Origin: Bdellovibrionales bacterium
GTDB taxonomy: Bacteria; Bdellovibrionota; Bdellovibrionia; Bdellovibrionales; JAMPXM01
Assembly: GCA_005792225.1 (NCBI GenBank)
Contig: SXSP01000276.1
Coordinates: 1-5,144 of the forward strand
Direction of reading: 5' to 3'
DNA length: 5,144 bases
Within the stretch, counting starts at the first letter, position 1, and each line of letters opens with the position of its first letter. The notes below the pieces were generated by a model. It worked only from the letters and a program-made list of their open reading frames with translations, did no database searches and had not been told where the DNA came from. The position numbers were made by a program, and so were the translations under genes. Of the stretch, positions 5,055-5,144 are shown one piece after another.

Positions 5055-5144
5055 CGACCGTCGAGGGCGCGGCAGCCTTGCACGTCATCGCTCACGAGGA
5101 CGTGAGCCGACACAAAAGGTGTCATCATGGCGTAGCGGACATCG
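5051..5144 (-). CDS. C-terminus of a convergent, unrecognised protein (partial)
   Basis: On the minus strand one frame is open from the window edge to a TAA (complement of 5051-5053). It encodes about 30 residues, beginning DVRYAMMTPFVSAHVLV and ending QGCRALDGR. The other two minus frames contain stops within the same stretch. Third codon positions are mostly G or C, as in the operon genes. The stop overlaps the DUF2238 stop within TTAA, an arrangement common for tightly packed convergent genes. Thirty open codons can occur by chance, a plus-strand frame is also open here, and the sequence matches no family I recognise, so this is tentative. Confidence 0.4.
   Translation of the reverse strand, partial: DVRYAMMTPFVSAHVLVSDDVQGCRALDGR
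5090..5123. other. Two adjacent small inverted repeats near the right edge
   Basis: GCTCACG (5090-5096) pairs perfectly with CGTGAGC (5101-5107) around an AGGA loop. GACAC (5109-5113) pairs with GTGTC (5119-5123) around AAAAG. Neither is followed by a T-run on the plus strand, so they are not typical intrinsic terminators. They lie inside the putative convergent coding region and may simply be coding sequence, or may act as a bidirectional transcription barrier after the operon. Confidence 0.3.

Noticed and set aside
5090..5123. Intrinsic terminator of the operon
   Set aside because: The stems are short and no T-run follows on the plus strand.

Overview
The window looks like a Gram-negative bacterial chromosome of moderate GC. 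Two proteins carry Sec-type signal peptides, and a third is a DUF2238/YjdF-type inner-membrane protein. The exact taxon cannot be read from the sequence. A Bdellovibrio-like, deltaproteobacterial or spirochaete-like host is only a guess.

Layout. Positions 1-211 hold a head-to-tail array of 37-38 nt units with no spacers. Each unit can fold into a hairpin with an 8-bp stem. The sixth unit is split by an apparently complete IS3-family insertion sequence (212-1476). It has 26-bp imperfect terminal inverted repeats, a 3-bp ATG target duplication, orfA, and an orfB lying in the -1 frame. The rest of the sixth unit and a truncated seventh follow at 1480-1512, then a short non-coding stretch to 1698. 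Three same-strand genes follow as a tight operon: an exported glycerophosphodiester phosphodiesterase (1699-2661), an FAD-dependent glycerol-3-phosphate dehydrogenase with its own signal peptide (2658-4418, ATGA overlap with the previous gene), and a DUF2238 membrane protein (4425-5054, 6-nt gap). The window ends in the probable C-terminus of a convergent gene on the minus strand, whose stop overlaps the DUF2238 stop at a shared TTAA.

How the genes fit together. The phosphodiesterase would release glycerol 3-phosphate from deacylated phospholipids, and the dehydrogenase would oxidise it to dihydroxyacetone phosphate and pass electrons to quinone. Both proteins carry export signals. In the dehydrogenase no alternative ATG, GTG or TTG exists between the signal sequence and the FAD-binding motif, so the whole two-step route may run outside the cytoplasm. 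The dehydrogenase resembles the mitochondrial GPD2/GUT2 branch, whose active site also faces outward, into the intermembrane space.

Most notable points: (1) the possibly periplasmic, mitochondrial-type GlpD coupled to a periplasmic GDPD; (2) an IS3-family element inserted at the centre of the loop of a palindromic repeat unit, reminiscent of IS1397-type elements that target palindromic repeats; (3) a candidate frameshift signal (T_TTC plus a hairpin 6 nt downstream) in that element.
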